A DNA stretch of 64,000 nt from Bradyrhizobium sp. BR13661 (GTDB lineage: Bacteria > Pseudomonadota > Alphaproteobacteria > Rhizobiales > Xanthobacteraceae). This document shows positions 42,637 to 52,088 of the stretch, in pieces. Position 1 is the stretch's first letter. Each line of letters begins with the position of its first letter. The DNA lies in contig NZ_JARXWB010000026.1 in NCBI RefSeq assembly GCF_029892425.1, positions 1 to 64,000 on the forward strand, written 5' to 3'. Made by a program: the position numbers and the translations under genes. The notes below the pieces were generated by a model. That model saw nothing but the letters and a program-made list of their open reading frames with translations. It made no database searches and was not told the DNA's origin.

Positions 42637-45489
42637 ATGTCCACCACCTCCGTTTTTTCCCCGATTACCGGGCAGCTCACGATTTTCGGCGACAGCGCCA
42701 ATAACGGCCTCGTGATTGGGCGCGACAAGTCCGGCCGCATCCTTGTCAATAACGGGCACGTGAAGACGATCGGTGGCGATCCCACAATTGCCAACACCAA
42801 CGAGATCGACATCTTCGGTCAGAGCGGCAACGACACGATCACCGTCAACGAAAGCCACGGCCCAATGCCCGCGGTGAACATCTTCGGCGGCGACGGCAAT
42901 GACAGGATCACCGGCGGCTCGGGAAATGATCTGCTATTCGGACAGGCTGGCGACGATGTCATCAAGGGCGGCGGCGGCAACGATCTGCTGTTCGGCGGCG
43001 CGGGTAACGACGTGCTCGACGGCGGCAGCGGCAACAACCAGTTGTTCGGCGAGGCCGGCGACGATCTCATGATCTGGAATCCCGGCGGCGGCAGTAATGT
43101 CTTCGAAGGTGGCGACGGCAACGACACGGCGCAGATCAACGGCAGCAATGCCGCCGAGACCTTCACCATCACCGCGAACGGCACCCGTGTGCGTTTCGAC
43201 GGGTCGGGCGACGGCGCGCCATTCTCGCTCGATATCGGCACGACCGAGAATCTCGTGCTGCACGCCGGCGACAGTGACGATGTCATTACCGCAGGCAACG
43301 GTCTCGGCAGCCTGATCTCGCTGACGCTCGATGGCGGCGCCGGCAATGACCGGATCACCGGCGGCGACGGAAATGATCTCCTGATCGGGGGCTCCGGCAA
43401 CGACATCGTCAGCGGCGGACGCGGCAACGACGTCGCCCAGCTCGGGAGCGGCGATGACACCTTCATCTGGAATCCCGGCGACGGCAGTGACACCGTGGAA
43501 GGCGGATCCGGCAACGACAAGCTCGTTTTCAACGGCGCCAACATCGCCGAAAACATCAACATTGCCACCAATGGCAACAGGGTCCGCTTCACCCGCGACG
43601 TTGCCAACATCACGATGGACCTCAACAGCATCGAGCAGATCGAGTTCGACGCCCGCGGAGGGGCCGACAACGTTACCGTCGGCGATCTCACCGGCACCGG
43701 CGTAAAGGAGGTTCTCGTCGATCTCGGAGCTGCCCCGGGCGGGACGCAAGGCGATGGCGCAGCTGATACGGTGACCGTCAACGGGACCAACGGCAATCAG
43801 CACATCGCTGTCACGGCCGTGGGCACCACCGTCACCGTGACGGGACTGCCGGAAGTCGTGACCATCGCGAATGCAGAGGCTGCCAACGACCGGCTGGTCA
43901 TCCAGGCGCTCGGTGGCAACGACGTCATCGATGCATCCGCGCTCGCTGCGGTGATCGGACTGACCCTAGACGGCGGTACGGGGAATGACACGATCACCGG
44001 CAGCCAGGGCAACGACACCCTGATCGGCGGTGACGGCAACGACAAGATTACCGGCGGCCGCGGCAACGATGTCGCCTTCCTCGGCGCGGGCGATGACACC
44101 TATGTTTGGAACCCCGGTGACGGCAGCGACGTCGTTGAAGGCCAGGCGGGAACGGATACGCTGGTGTTCAACGGCTCCAACGTAGCCGAGAACATGTCGA
44201 TCTCGGCGAACGGAAGCCGCGCGCTTCTCACCCGTGACGTCGGCGCCGTCACCATGGACCTCGATGGTGTCGAACGCGTGCAAATCGCGGCTGCGGGCGG
44301 TGCCGACAACATCAATGTCGGCGACCTCACCGGCACGGATGTCACGCAGGTCGCGATCGACCTCGGCGCCGGCCCGGGCAGCCAGAGCGGTGACGGTGCG
44401 GCGGACCACGTGACGGTGAACGGCACCGCGGGCGATGACACCATCAAGGTCACGGCCTCAGGTGGATCGATCGTCGTCAACGGCCTCGCCGCGCAGGTCA
44501 CGATCGCGCACGCCGACGCCGGTGACGTGCTCGCCGTCAACGGCGGCGGCGGCAACGACGTCATCGATGCCTCCGCGATCAAGGCCGGCCAGCCGCTCAG
44601 CCTCAACATCAATGGCGGTGATGGCAACGACACCATCACCGGCAGCGCCGGCAATGACATCGTGAACGGTGGCCACGGCAACGATGTCGCCAATCTCGGT
44701 GCTGGTGACGACACCTTCGTCTGGAACCCCGGCGACGGCAGCGACACCGTCGAAGGCGGCAAGGGTACCGATACGCTGCAGTTCAACGGTGCCAACGTCA
44801 GCGAGAACGTCAACATCTCGGCCAATGGTGGGCGGGTGCTGTTCACCCGCGACGTTGCCTCCATCGCGATGGACCTGAACGGCATCGAGCATATCAACTT
44901 CAATGCCCTGGGCGGTGCGGACAACATCACCGTCAATGATCTCTCCGGCACCGGCGTGAACCAGGTCAACCTTGACCTCGGCGCCAATGACGGCGCCGCT
45001 GACACCGTGACCATCAATGGAAGCGCCGGCAATGACGTCATCACGGTGACCGAGCACGACGGCATCATCACGGTGTCAGGCCTTGGCCAGGACATCAACA
45101 TCACCAATGCCGGCGCGGGCGACAGGCTCGTCATTAACGGCCTCGATGGCGACGACGTCATCAACGCGTCGGGCCTGCAGGGCGGCATTCAGCTCGTCGC
45201 CAATGGCGGCAACGGTGATGACGTCCTGATTGGCGGCTCCGGCAACGATACGTTGACGGGTGGCGCTGGCGACGATGTGTTGATCGGCGGCCCTGGTCAG
45301 GACATCCTCGATGGTGGCCCCGGCAACAACGTCCTGATCCAGGACGGCGCGGCGATGGCGGCAGCAATGCTGCTCAACCAGGCCATGGCGGCGAGCTTCG
45401 TTCCTGCTGGCGATAACCATGGCGCGATGCCTCTGGCAGATCCCCATGCCGCGCAGACCCAGACGCTCGCTCCGCCGCAGCACGCCTGA
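42637..45489 (+). CDS. RTX-like calcium-binding repeat protein, 950 aa
   Basis: Start ATG 42637 has AAGGA 7 bp upstream. No N-terminal signal peptide, as expected for a type I secretion substrate. It has three groups of GGxGxDxLxGG-like nonapeptides (for example GGDGNDRITGGSGNDLLFG, residues about 85-145) that form Ca-binding beta rolls. Between them are three long near-identical modules (see repeat entry). The last 50 residues after the final nonapeptides are Ala/Met-rich (MAAAMLLNQAMAASF ... LAPPQHA), a plausible secretion signal. The exporter genes follow immediately. It could be an adhesin or S-layer-like protein; no enzyme domain is visible. Confidence 0.85.
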   Translation: MSTTSVFSPITGQLTIFGDSANNGLVIGRDKSGRILVNNGHVKTIGGDPTIANTNEIDIFGQSGNDTITVNESHGPMPAVNIFGGDGNDRITGGSGNDLLFGQAGDDVIKGGGGNDLLFGGAGNDVLDGGSGNNQLFGEAGDDLMIWNPGGGSNVFEGGDGNDTAQINGSNAAETFTITANGTRVRFDGSGDGAPFSLDIGTTENLVLHAGDSDDVITAGNGLGSLISLTLDGGAGNDRITGGDGNDLLIGGSGNDIVSGGRGNDVAQLGSGDDTFIWNPGDGSDTVEGGSGNDKLVFNGANIAENINIATNGNRVRFTRDVANITMDLNSIEQIEFDARGGADNVTVGDLTGTGVKEVLVDLGAAPGGTQGDGAADTVTVNGTNGNQHIAVTAVGTTVTVTGLPEVVTIANAEAANDRLVIQALGGNDVIDASALAAVIGLTLDGGTGNDTITGSQGNDTLIGGDGNDKITGGRGNDVAFLGAGDDTYVWNPGDGSDVVEGQAGTDTLVFNGSNVAENMSISANGSRALLTRDVGAVTMDLDGVERVQIAAAGGADNINVGDLTGTDVTQVAIDLGAGPGSQSGDGAADHVTVNGTAGDDTIKVTASGGSIVVNGLAAQVTIAHADAGDVLAVNGGGGNDVIDASAIKAGQPLSLNINGGDGNDTITGSAGNDIVNGGHGNDVANLGAGDDTFVWNPGDGSDTVEGGKGTDTLQFNGANVSENVNISANGGRVLFTRDVASIAMDLNGIEHINFNALGGADNITVNDLSGTGVNQVNLDLGANDGAADTVTINGSAGNDVITVTEHDGIITVSGLGQDINITNAGAGDRLVINGLDGDDVINASGLQGGIQLVANGGNGDDVLIGGSGNDTLTGGAGDDVLIGGPGQDILDGGPGNNVLIQDGAAMAAAMLLNQAMAASFVPAGDNHGAMPLADPHAAQTQTLAPPQHA
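43468..45060 (+). repeat. Three long repeated modules inside the RTX gene
   Basis: The codons for the motif WNPGDGSD recur at 43468, 44107 and 44722 (spacing 639 and 615 bp, or 213 and 205 codons). A divergent earlier copy is at 43075. Each module continues with a VFNGAN.AEN, RFTRDVA..TMDLN, GGADNITV.DLTGTGV order. The modules alternate with calcium-binding nonapeptide runs, so gene growth by duplication is likely. Confidence 0.85.
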
Positions 45490-45516
45490 TCCGCTGCTCC
45501 GGTCTGGAGGATGCCC

Positions 45517-47644
45517 ATGACGACGAATGCGGTCTCGACAGATACGGGGCTCGACGCGCTCCTGACCTTGCTTCACATGCAAGGCGTGGCTGCCGACCGC
45601 GACCAGCTCAGGCATCGGCTGGGCGCGGCAAGCTTTGGCGCTGCGGACATTGTCCGCTGCGCCAGATCGCTCGGACTGAAGGCCCGGACCTACCGGACGC
45701 AGTGGAGCCGTCTCGCAGACAGCCCGCTGCCGGCGATCGCGATGCTGCGTGACGGCAGTTTTATGGTCATCGCGAAAGCATCCTCTGATGAAGTGCTGGT
45801 GCAGTCGCCGCAAGCGCAGCGGCCAGTGTTCATGGAGCGCGACGAGCTGTGCGCGCTCTGGGACGGCGGGTTGATCCTGATGACCCGACGCGCCGGGCTA
45901 TCGGATCTCGGGCGCCGGTTCGACATCACCTGGTTCATCGGTGCGATCGGCAAATACCGGCGGCTGCTGGGCGAGGTGGTGGCCGCCTCGTTCTTCCTGC
46001 AGCTCTTCGCGCTGGCCGCTGTTCTTCCAGGTCGTGATCGACAAGGTCCTGGTGCATCGCTCGCTATCCACGCTCGACGTGCTCGTCATCGGCCTGGTCG
46101 TCGTCTCGCTGTTCGACACAGTGCTCGGGATTCTCCGCAATTACCTGTTCTCGCACACGACCAACCGCATCGATGTCGAGCTGGGCGCGCGCCTGTTCAA
46201 CCATCTGCTCGCGCTGCCGATGGCCTGGTTTCAGGCCCGGCGTGTCGGCGATTCCGTGGCGCGGGTTCGCGAGCTCGAGAACATCCGCAATTTCATCACC
46301 TCATCGTCCCTGACGCTGTTGATCGATCTGTTCTTCACCTCGGTGTTTCTGGCGGTCATGGTCGCCTATTCGCCGCTGATGACCTGCATCGTGCTGGCCT
46401 CGTTCCCGCTCTACATCGCGATCTCGGCGGTGGCGACGCCGCTGTTCCGGCGCCGGCTGGAGGAGAAATTCCGCCGCGGTGCCGAGAACCAGGCTTTTCT
46501 GGTCGAGAGTGTCAGCGGCATTGAGACGCTGAAGGCGATGGCCGTCGAACCGCAGATGCAGCGCCGCTGGGAAGAGCAACTCGCAGCTTACGTCTCCGCG
46601 AGCTTTGGTGTCACCAGCCTCGGCAACACCGCGAGTCAGCTCGTGCAATTCGTCAGCAAGGTTGTCACCGCTGCCATCCTTTATGTCGGCGCACGTCTCG
46701 TCATCGGGGACATCTTGACCGTGGGCGAGCTTGTGGCCTTCAACATCTTTGCGGGGCGCGTCTCCGCGCCGGTGTTGCGGCTGGCGCAGGTGTGGCAGGA
46801 TTTTCACCAGGCGCGACTCTCGATTGCCCGGCTGGGCGACATTCTCAACAGCGCTGCGGAGCCGGCTTACTCCGCCGGCCGCGCAGGGCTGCCTCCGCTT
46901 CGCGGCAATATCCGCTTCGAGCACGTCGCGTTCCGCTATCGGCTTGACGGGCCGGAAATCCTGCATGACGTCTCGTTCGATATTCCAGCGGGGCAAACTG
47001 TCGGCATCGTCGGTTCGTCGGGCTCGGGCAAGAGCACCTTTGCCAAACTGGTCCAACGGCTCTACGTGCCGCAGGGCGGACGCGTGCTGATCGACGGCAC
47101 GGATCTGGTGATGACCGACCCGTCCTGGCTGCGGCGGCAGATCGGTGTCGTTCTACAGGAGAACATGCTGTTCAATCGCTCGGTGCGGGACAACATCGCG
47201 CTCGCCGATCCGACCCTGCCGATGGACCGCATCATGGAGGCGGCAAGGCTCGCCGGCGCGCATGATTTCATTCTGGAGCTACCCGAAGGCTACGACACCG
47301 TGGTCGGCGAGCGCGGTTCGACGCTCTCGGGCGGGCAGCGCCAGCGCGTCGCGATCGCCCGCGCACTGGTGACCAGTCCCCGCATCCTGATCTTCGACGA
47401 GGCCACCAGCGCGCTCGACTATGAGAGCGAGCGCATCATCCACGACAACATGAAGGACATCGCCAAGGGCCGCACCGTCCTGATCATCGCGCATCGTCTC
47501 TCCACCGTGCGCGGCGCGGACCGTATCTTCACGCTGGAGCGGGGACGTCTGGTCGAGGACGGCACGCACGACGCGCTCATCAGGAACGGCGGCCGCTATG
47601 CCTCGCTGCATCGCCTTCAGGGAGGCATCTATGAGGTCGGCTAG
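45517..47644 (+). pseudogene. Type I secretion ABC transporter (HlyB type), frameshifted
   Basis: Start ATG 45517 has GGAGG 6 bp upstream. The first 168 codons give a C39-like domain that lacks the catalytic Cys (LDALLTLLHMQG), then the start of the first membrane helix (SFFLQLFALAA). Near 46015 the frame changes: PLFFQVVIDKVLVHRS and all the rest are in the next frame. These include six-helix membrane domain, Walker A VGSSGSGKSTF, signature LSGGQRQRVA, Walker B ILIFDEATSALD and H-loop IIAHRLST. The family usually reads FALAxPLFFQVVIDK, so about five bases appear lost, or one gained. Everything else is intact, so recent mutation or sequence error is likely. Confidence 0.85.
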
Positions 47645-49082
47645 CACGGCGCCGGCCTGTAAGCCGCAGGAGACGGTCGTTCTCTTCAGGAGCGCGAACA
47701 ACCGGCGGGCCGAAGAAGCCGCTTTTCTGCCAGCGGCGCTGGAAATCACGGAAACGCCGCCGTCGCCGATCGGCCGCGCCATCGCGTTTGCGCTGATGGC
47801 GCTGGTCTGTGCGGCGATCGCCTGGTCCGCATGGGGCACGATCGACATCGTGGCGTCTGCGACCGGCAAGGTCGTATCAAGCGGGCGCAGCAAGGTGGTG
47901 CAGCCGTTCGAGACCGGCGTGGTGCGCGCCATCCATGTGCAAGACGGGCAGGCGGTCAAATCGGGCGACGTGCTGATCGAGCTCGATCCGACCGTGAATG
48001 CTGCCGAGCGCGATCATCTGCACGACGACCTCATGGCCGAACGGCTCAACATCGCGCGCCTCCGCGCCGCGCTGGCCGCCCGTGAAGATGACGCAGCCAA
48101 GCTTATTCCGCCAGCGGACGCCGATCCGTTGCTGGTCGCGACGCAGCAGCAGCTTCTGACCAGCCAGGTCGGCGAGCACCGCGCCAAGCTCGCGGCGCTT
48201 GCAGGCCAGGAAGCTCAGAAGGAGGCCGAGCATCAGACGATCGCGGCGACGATTCACAAGCTGGATGCATTGCTCCCGGTCACCCAGCAGCGCGTCGATA
48301 TCCGCCGCACGTTGATGGAGAAGGAGATCGGCTCGAAGCTGACCTATTTCGAGACACTTCAGCTCCAGATCGAGCAGCAGGAAGAGCTCGGTGTCCAGCG
48401 CAGCCACTTGAAGGAGGCCGAGGCAGCCGTCGCGGCGATCCGCGAGACCCGCATCCAGGCGGCGGCGGAATATCGCAAGAGCCTGTCCGACGAACTTGCC
48501 AAGAGTGAGCAGAAAGCGAATGGCATTGCGCGGGACCTGATCAAAGCGGAGCAGAAGACGAGTCTGCAGCGACTGATGTCACCGGTTGACGGCGTGGTGC
48601 AGCAGCTTGCGGTTCACACCGTCGGCGGCGTGGTCACGCCGGCGCAGTCGCTGCTTGTGATCGTGCCGTCGGACACGCACCTCGAGATCGAGGCGATGAT
48701 CTCCAACCGTGATATCGGTTTCGTCGAGGCCGGGCAGGGCGCCGCGATCAAGATCGATACCTTCAACTTCACCCGCTACGGCCTGCTGCAAGGCCGCGTC
48801 GTCAGCGTCTCGCAGGATGCCATCATTCGTGATCGTCCGCCGGAGCGCGGCGACCGCGCGCAGGGCACGCAACGCGATACCAGCGAGCCCAACGGGCAGG
48901 AGCTCAGCTACAGCGCGACCATCTCGCTCGATCGCACGCAAATGAAGGTGGACGACCGCATCGTCGGCCTGACCCCGGGAATGGCGGTCACCGCGGAGAT
49001 CAGGACCGGCTCGCGCACCATCTTGAGCTATCTGCTGTCGCCGCTGCAGCGCTACCGGCACGACATCATGCGTGAGCGATAG
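47631..49082 (+). CDS. Type I secretion periplasmic adaptor (HlyD family)
   Basis: 483 aa. ATG 47631 has GGAGG 5 bp upstream and overlaps the ABC transporter's end by 14 bp. One N-terminal membrane helix (IAFALMALVCAAIAWSAWG, about residues 50-68) follows a cytoplasmic stretch. Then come a lipoyl/beta-barrel half (VVQPFETGVVRAIHVQDGQA), a long coiled coil of about residues 125-300, and the C-terminal half ending in the HlyD signature region (RTILSYLLSPLQRYRHDIMR). It connects the ABC transporter to an outer-membrane TolC protein that is not encoded nearby. Confidence 0.92.
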   Translation: MRSASTAPACKPQETVVLFRSANNRRAEEAAFLPAALEITETPPSPIGRAIAFALMALVCAAIAWSAWGTIDIVASATGKVVSSGRSKVVQPFETGVVRAIHVQDGQAVKSGDVLIELDPTVNAAERDHLHDDLMAERLNIARLRAALAAREDDAAKLIPPADADPLLVATQQQLLTSQVGEHRAKLAALAGQEAQKEAEHQTIAATIHKLDALLPVTQQRVDIRRTLMEKEIGSKLTYFETLQLQIEQQEELGVQRSHLKEAEAAVAAIRETRIQAAAEYRKSLSDELAKSEQKANGIARDLIKAEQKTSLQRLMSPVDGVVQQLAVHTVGGVVTPAQSLLVIVPSDTHLEIEAMISNRDIGFVEAGQGAAIKIDTFNFTRYGLLQGRVVSVSQDAIIRDRPPERGDRAQGTQRDTSEPNGQELSYSATISLDRTQMKVDDRIVGLTPGMAVTAEIRTGSRTILSYLLSPLQRYRHDIMRER

Positions 49083-49187
49083 GTTTGGCGAGTTATTCAA
49101 GCTATTTCAATTGGCTGCGACGTTTGGCCGACGCGCGGCCGGAGGTGCCCCGGCTACTGTGCATGGGGTTGTTTTGCAGTTCTTGAA

Positions 49188-51050
49188 TCAGCCCGCCGCC
49201 TCGTCGAACTGCGTGCTCGCCTCGAGCCATTGCTCCTCCGCGCGCGCCAGTGCATCAGCCGCATTCGCTCGCGCCTTTGACAGTTGCGCGGCCTGCTTTG
49301 GATCCCGTGTGAAAATGTCGGGGAGGGCCAGCGCGGTGTCGATCTTGGCGATGATGTCGGTGACCCTCGCGATCTCGCTTTCAGCTTCCGCGATGCGCTT
49401 CTTGAGCGAGCCGCGATTGTCCGACTTCGGACGCTGCGGCTTTTCGATTTGAGCGCTGCGCTCGCGTGGGGCGGGTTCGGCGTTGCGTGAGGACAGCACC
49501 AGGCGGCGGTACTCGTCGAGGTCGCCATCGTAATTGGTCACGGTGCGGTCGGCGACGATCCAGAGCTGGTCGGCGCAGGCCTCGATCAGATAGCGGTCAT
49601 GCGAGACCATGATGATCGCGCCGGGAAACTCGTTGATGGCTTCCGCCAGTGCTGCGCGGCTGTCGATGTCGAGATGGTTGGTCGGCTCGTCCAGGATGAT
49701 CATGTTCGGGCCGAAGAAGGTCGCAAGCCCCAACAGCAGCCGCGCCTTCTCGCCGCCCGAGAGTTTGCCTGCCTTGGTGTCGGCCGCCTTGCCGGAAAAG
49801 CCGATCGCGCCGGCGCGGGCGCGCACTTTCGCTTCGGGCGCATCGCCCATCAGCTTGCGGACGTGATCGTAGGCGGAGGCGTCCTCGTTCAGCTCGTCGA
49901 GCTGGTGCTGCGCGAAATAGGCGATCGACAGCTTGTCGGCCCGCGTGACCTTGCCGGAGAAGGGCGCGAGGCGTCCGGCGAGCAGCTTGACGAGGGTCGA
50001 TTTGCCATTGCCGTTGGCACCTAACAGCGCGATGCGGTCGTCATTGTCGATGCGCAGCGTCACGCGGCTGAGCACCGGCGTTGCCGGATCGTAGCCGACG
50101 GAGGCATTGTCGACGGCGATGATCGGCGGCGACAGCAGTTTCTCCGGCGCCGGAAAGGTGATCTCGCGCACGTCCTCGGTGACGAGCGCGGTGATCGGCT
50201 TGAGCCGCTCCAGCATTTTCACGCGGGACTGGGCCTGGCGCGCCTTGGACGCCTTGGCCTTGAAGCGATCGACGAAGGCCTGCAGGCGGGCGCGCTCGGC
50301 CTCCTGCCGCTTGACGGCTTTGGCATCGAGCAGCTCGCGCGCGGCACGCTGCTCCTCGAAGGAGGAGTAGGTGCCCTTGTAGAGCGTGAGCTTGCCGCGC
50401 TCCAGGTGCAGGATCTGGTCGACCGAGCTCTCCAGCAGGTCGCGGTCGTGGCTGATCACGATCACCGTGCGCGGATAATGCGCGAGGTGGTCCTCCAGCC
50501 ACAGCGTGCCCTCGAGGTCGAGATAGTTGGTGGGCTCGTCAAGCAGCAACAAATCGGGCGCCGCGAAGAGCGTAGCGGCGAGCGCGACGCGCATGCGCCA
50601 GCCGCCGGAAAATTCGGCACAGGGGCGCAGCTGGTCGGCGGCGGAGAAACCGAGGCCGGAGAGGATCGCGGCCGCGCGCGCGGGCGCGGAGTGCGCATCG
50701 ATGTCGACGAGCCGGGTCTGGATCTCCGCGATCCGGTGCGGATCGGTCGCGCTCTCAGCTTCGTGAAGCAGCGCGTCGCGCTCGAGATCGGCCTTGAGCA
50801 CGACCGAGATCAGGCTTTCGGGCCCGTTCGGCGCTTCCTGCGCCAGGCTGCCGACGCGCCAGCGGGGCGGCAGCGTCACCGCGCCGTGCTCGGCCGAAAG
50901 CTCGCCGCGGATCACCTTGAACAGCGTCGATTTGCCGGTGCCGTTGCGTCCGACCATGCCGACGCGCGAGCCGGGCGTGATCTGCACGGAGCTATTGTCG
51001 ATCAGAAGGCGTCCGGCGAGGCGGATGGTGAGGTCGGTGATGGTGAGCAT
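49188..51050 (-). CDS. ABC-F family ATPase
   Basis: 620 aa, soluble, with two ABC cassettes and no membrane domain. Walker A GRNGTGKSTLF (about residue 35) and GANGNGKSTLV (about residue 344). Walker B LLLLDEPTNYLDLEG and MIILDEPTNHLDID. Signatures FSGGWRMRVALA and LSGGEKARLLLG. The inter-domain P-site linker is basic and helical. The C-terminal 80 residues are a coiled coil. It is closest in layout to Uup/YheS-type proteins that act on ribosomes or translation; exact subgroup not certain. Confidence 0.93.
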   Translation of the reverse strand: MLTITDLTIRLAGRLLIDNSSVQITPGSRVGMVGRNGTGKSTLFKVIRGELSAEHGAVTLPPRWRVGSLAQEAPNGPESLISVVLKADLERDALLHEAESATDPHRIAEIQTRLVDIDAHSAPARAAAILSGLGFSAADQLRPCAEFSGGWRMRVALAATLFAAPDLLLLDEPTNYLDLEGTLWLEDHLAHYPRTVIVISHDRDLLESSVDQILHLERGKLTLYKGTYSSFEEQRAARELLDAKAVKRQEAERARLQAFVDRFKAKASKARQAQSRVKMLERLKPITALVTEDVREITFPAPEKLLSPPIIAVDNASVGYDPATPVLSRVTLRIDNDDRIALLGANGNGKSTLVKLLAGRLAPFSGKVTRADKLSIAYFAQHQLDELNEDASAYDHVRKLMGDAPEAKVRARAGAIGFSGKAADTKAGKLSGGEKARLLLGLATFFGPNMIILDEPTNHLDIDSRAALAEAINEFPGAIIMVSHDRYLIEACADQLWIVADRTVTNYDGDLDEYRRLVLSSRNAEPAPRERSAQIEKPQRPKSDNRGSLKKRIAEAESEIARVTDIIAKIDTALALPDIFTRDPKQAAQLSKARANAADALARAEEQWLEASTQFDEAAG

Positions 51051-51106
51051 GCGGCCTTGTCACCGCAGCCGGAGCCAAACGCAACCCGTTTTTCTGTGAC
51101 CGTGCG

Positions 51107-51286
51107 TCAGTGCGCGCTGCCGTCGCGGTCGAGCTTCCTCAGCTCCTTGACCAGCTCCTCGAGATGCGTCGGGAGCCGGGGCTCGGGACGAAGGCTCTGC
51201 TGAAGCCGTTCGCCCACGGCATCGCAAATCGAGCGGCTGGTGCGCCGGTCGATCTGTTCGCTGTCATCGGCGAAAAGGCCAGTCAT
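51107..51286 (-). CDS. Small protein resembling NepR anti-sigma factors, 59 aa
   Basis: Start at ATG 51286 (MTGLFADDSEQIDRRTS); a longer start at 51331 is possible. The core ICDAVGERLQQSLRPEPRLP followed by EELVKELRKLD has the spacing of the NepR family (I-G-x-x-L-R ... P-x-x-x-x-x-L-L-x-x-L). NepR proteins hold EcfG-type sigma factors in the alphaproteobacterial general stress response. Similarity is by eye only; neither phyR nor an EcfG gene is adjacent. It lies 56 bp upstream of the ABC-F gene on the same strand. Confidence 0.4.
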   Translation of the reverse strand: MTGLFADDSEQIDRRTSRSICDAVGERLQQSLRPEPRLPTHLEELVKELRKLDRDGSAH

Positions 51287-51418
51287 TGGCAGGTTCCGTG
51301 TGTTCAAAGTAACGACACGGTACCAAGTCATTGGCCCCCAGAATGGTTTCGCCAGGCGTTGGGAACGGCCGGGATTCTAGTAAAAATTGTATGAATTTGT
51401 CGTGTCTGCCCAAATGCA

Positions 51419-51447
51419 AGGCCCCGGTGGGGGGAACACCGGGGCCT
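51419..51447 (-). terminator. Hairpin terminator
   Basis: AGGCCCCGGTG and CACCGGGGCCT form a perfect 11-bp stem with a 7-base loop, 65 bp after the end of the minus-strand gene at 51512. No long T-run follows on the minus strand (TGCATTTGG). Confidence 0.6.
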
Positions 51448-51511
51448 CTCTTGGAAGGTACTGCAGGGGGGGGAACAGTACCTCGGGTAACCAAGGAATG
51501 TGCTGTCGCGC

Positions 51512-51778
51512 TCAGTAGCAGCGGTTGACCAGCCGCCAGCGCGGTCCCCAGGGGGTCGGGACCAGCCGGCGCACATAGCAGCCGCCATAACCGTAACCGT
51601 AAGCGACGGGAGCGGCGTAGAAGCGCGGTCCGCCCCAGCCCCAGCCGCCGTGATGCCAGCCGCCACCGCCGTGCCAGCCCCAACCGCCGCCATGCCAGTG
51701 AGCGGAGGCCGAGGTGGGGGCCAGCGCGGCACCCAGGGCGACCGCGGCGACTGCAGCGAGCGTAAGTTTCCTCAACAT
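51512..51778 (-). CDS. Exported Gly/His/Trp/Tyr-rich small protein, 88 aa
   Basis: Sec signal peptide (MLRKLTLAAVAAVALGAALA, cut near SASAH). The mature part begins with a Gly/His/Trp run (HWHGGGWGWHGGGGW) which could bind metals. A Tyr/Gly-rich segment with one cysteine follows, then a C-terminal domain PTPWGPRWRLVNRCY with another. The two cysteines may pair. A good ribosome-binding site (GAGGAGATCATC) precedes the ATG. Conserved-looking in rhizobia, function unknown. Confidence 0.75.
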   Translation of the reverse strand: MLRKLTLAAVAAVALGAALAPTSASAHWHGGGWGWHGGGGWHHGGWGWGGPRFYAAPVAYGYGYGGCYVRRLVPTPWGPRWRLVNRCY

Positions 51779-52015
51779 GATGATCTCCTCAAAACTGCCG
51801 GCGCGGGGCTATCGCGTCGATGGAAAGGCCGCCGAAACGGTCCGCCTCGGAGGAAGGCTTTGGTTTCGATGGAGCTGACGTTACGCCAGCCTGGCTGAAC
51901 CAAACCCTGACAAGCCCTTCAGATTGGGTTCATCTGGGTGAAATCGTTGTAATCCATGCTGGAATCCGCCCCCCAACCTGCGGCGAAGCGCCCTTCGGGG
52001 CGATCCGGCCCTCGC

Positions 52016-52044
52016 TTGCCGGATCGCGAAGGCGCCGATATAAG
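52016..52044 (+). promoter_or_regulatory. Likely sigma-70 promoter of ndk
   Basis: TTGCCG (52016-52021), 17-bp spacer, TATAAG (52039-52044): the leader would be about 38 nt with AAGGAC before the ATG. The rest of the 51779-52088 gap shows only a dyad TGAACC ... GGTTCA and no gene I accept. Confidence 0.6.
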
Positions 52045-52088
52045 CCCCGCAACTCCGAACCACCCTTTTTCTCTTCAAGGACAAGATC

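Noticed and set aside
43097..45188. Many Ser/Pro-rich minus-strand frames in the RTX gene
   Set aside because: They arise from complementing the repeated Gly/Asp codons and carry no independent signals.
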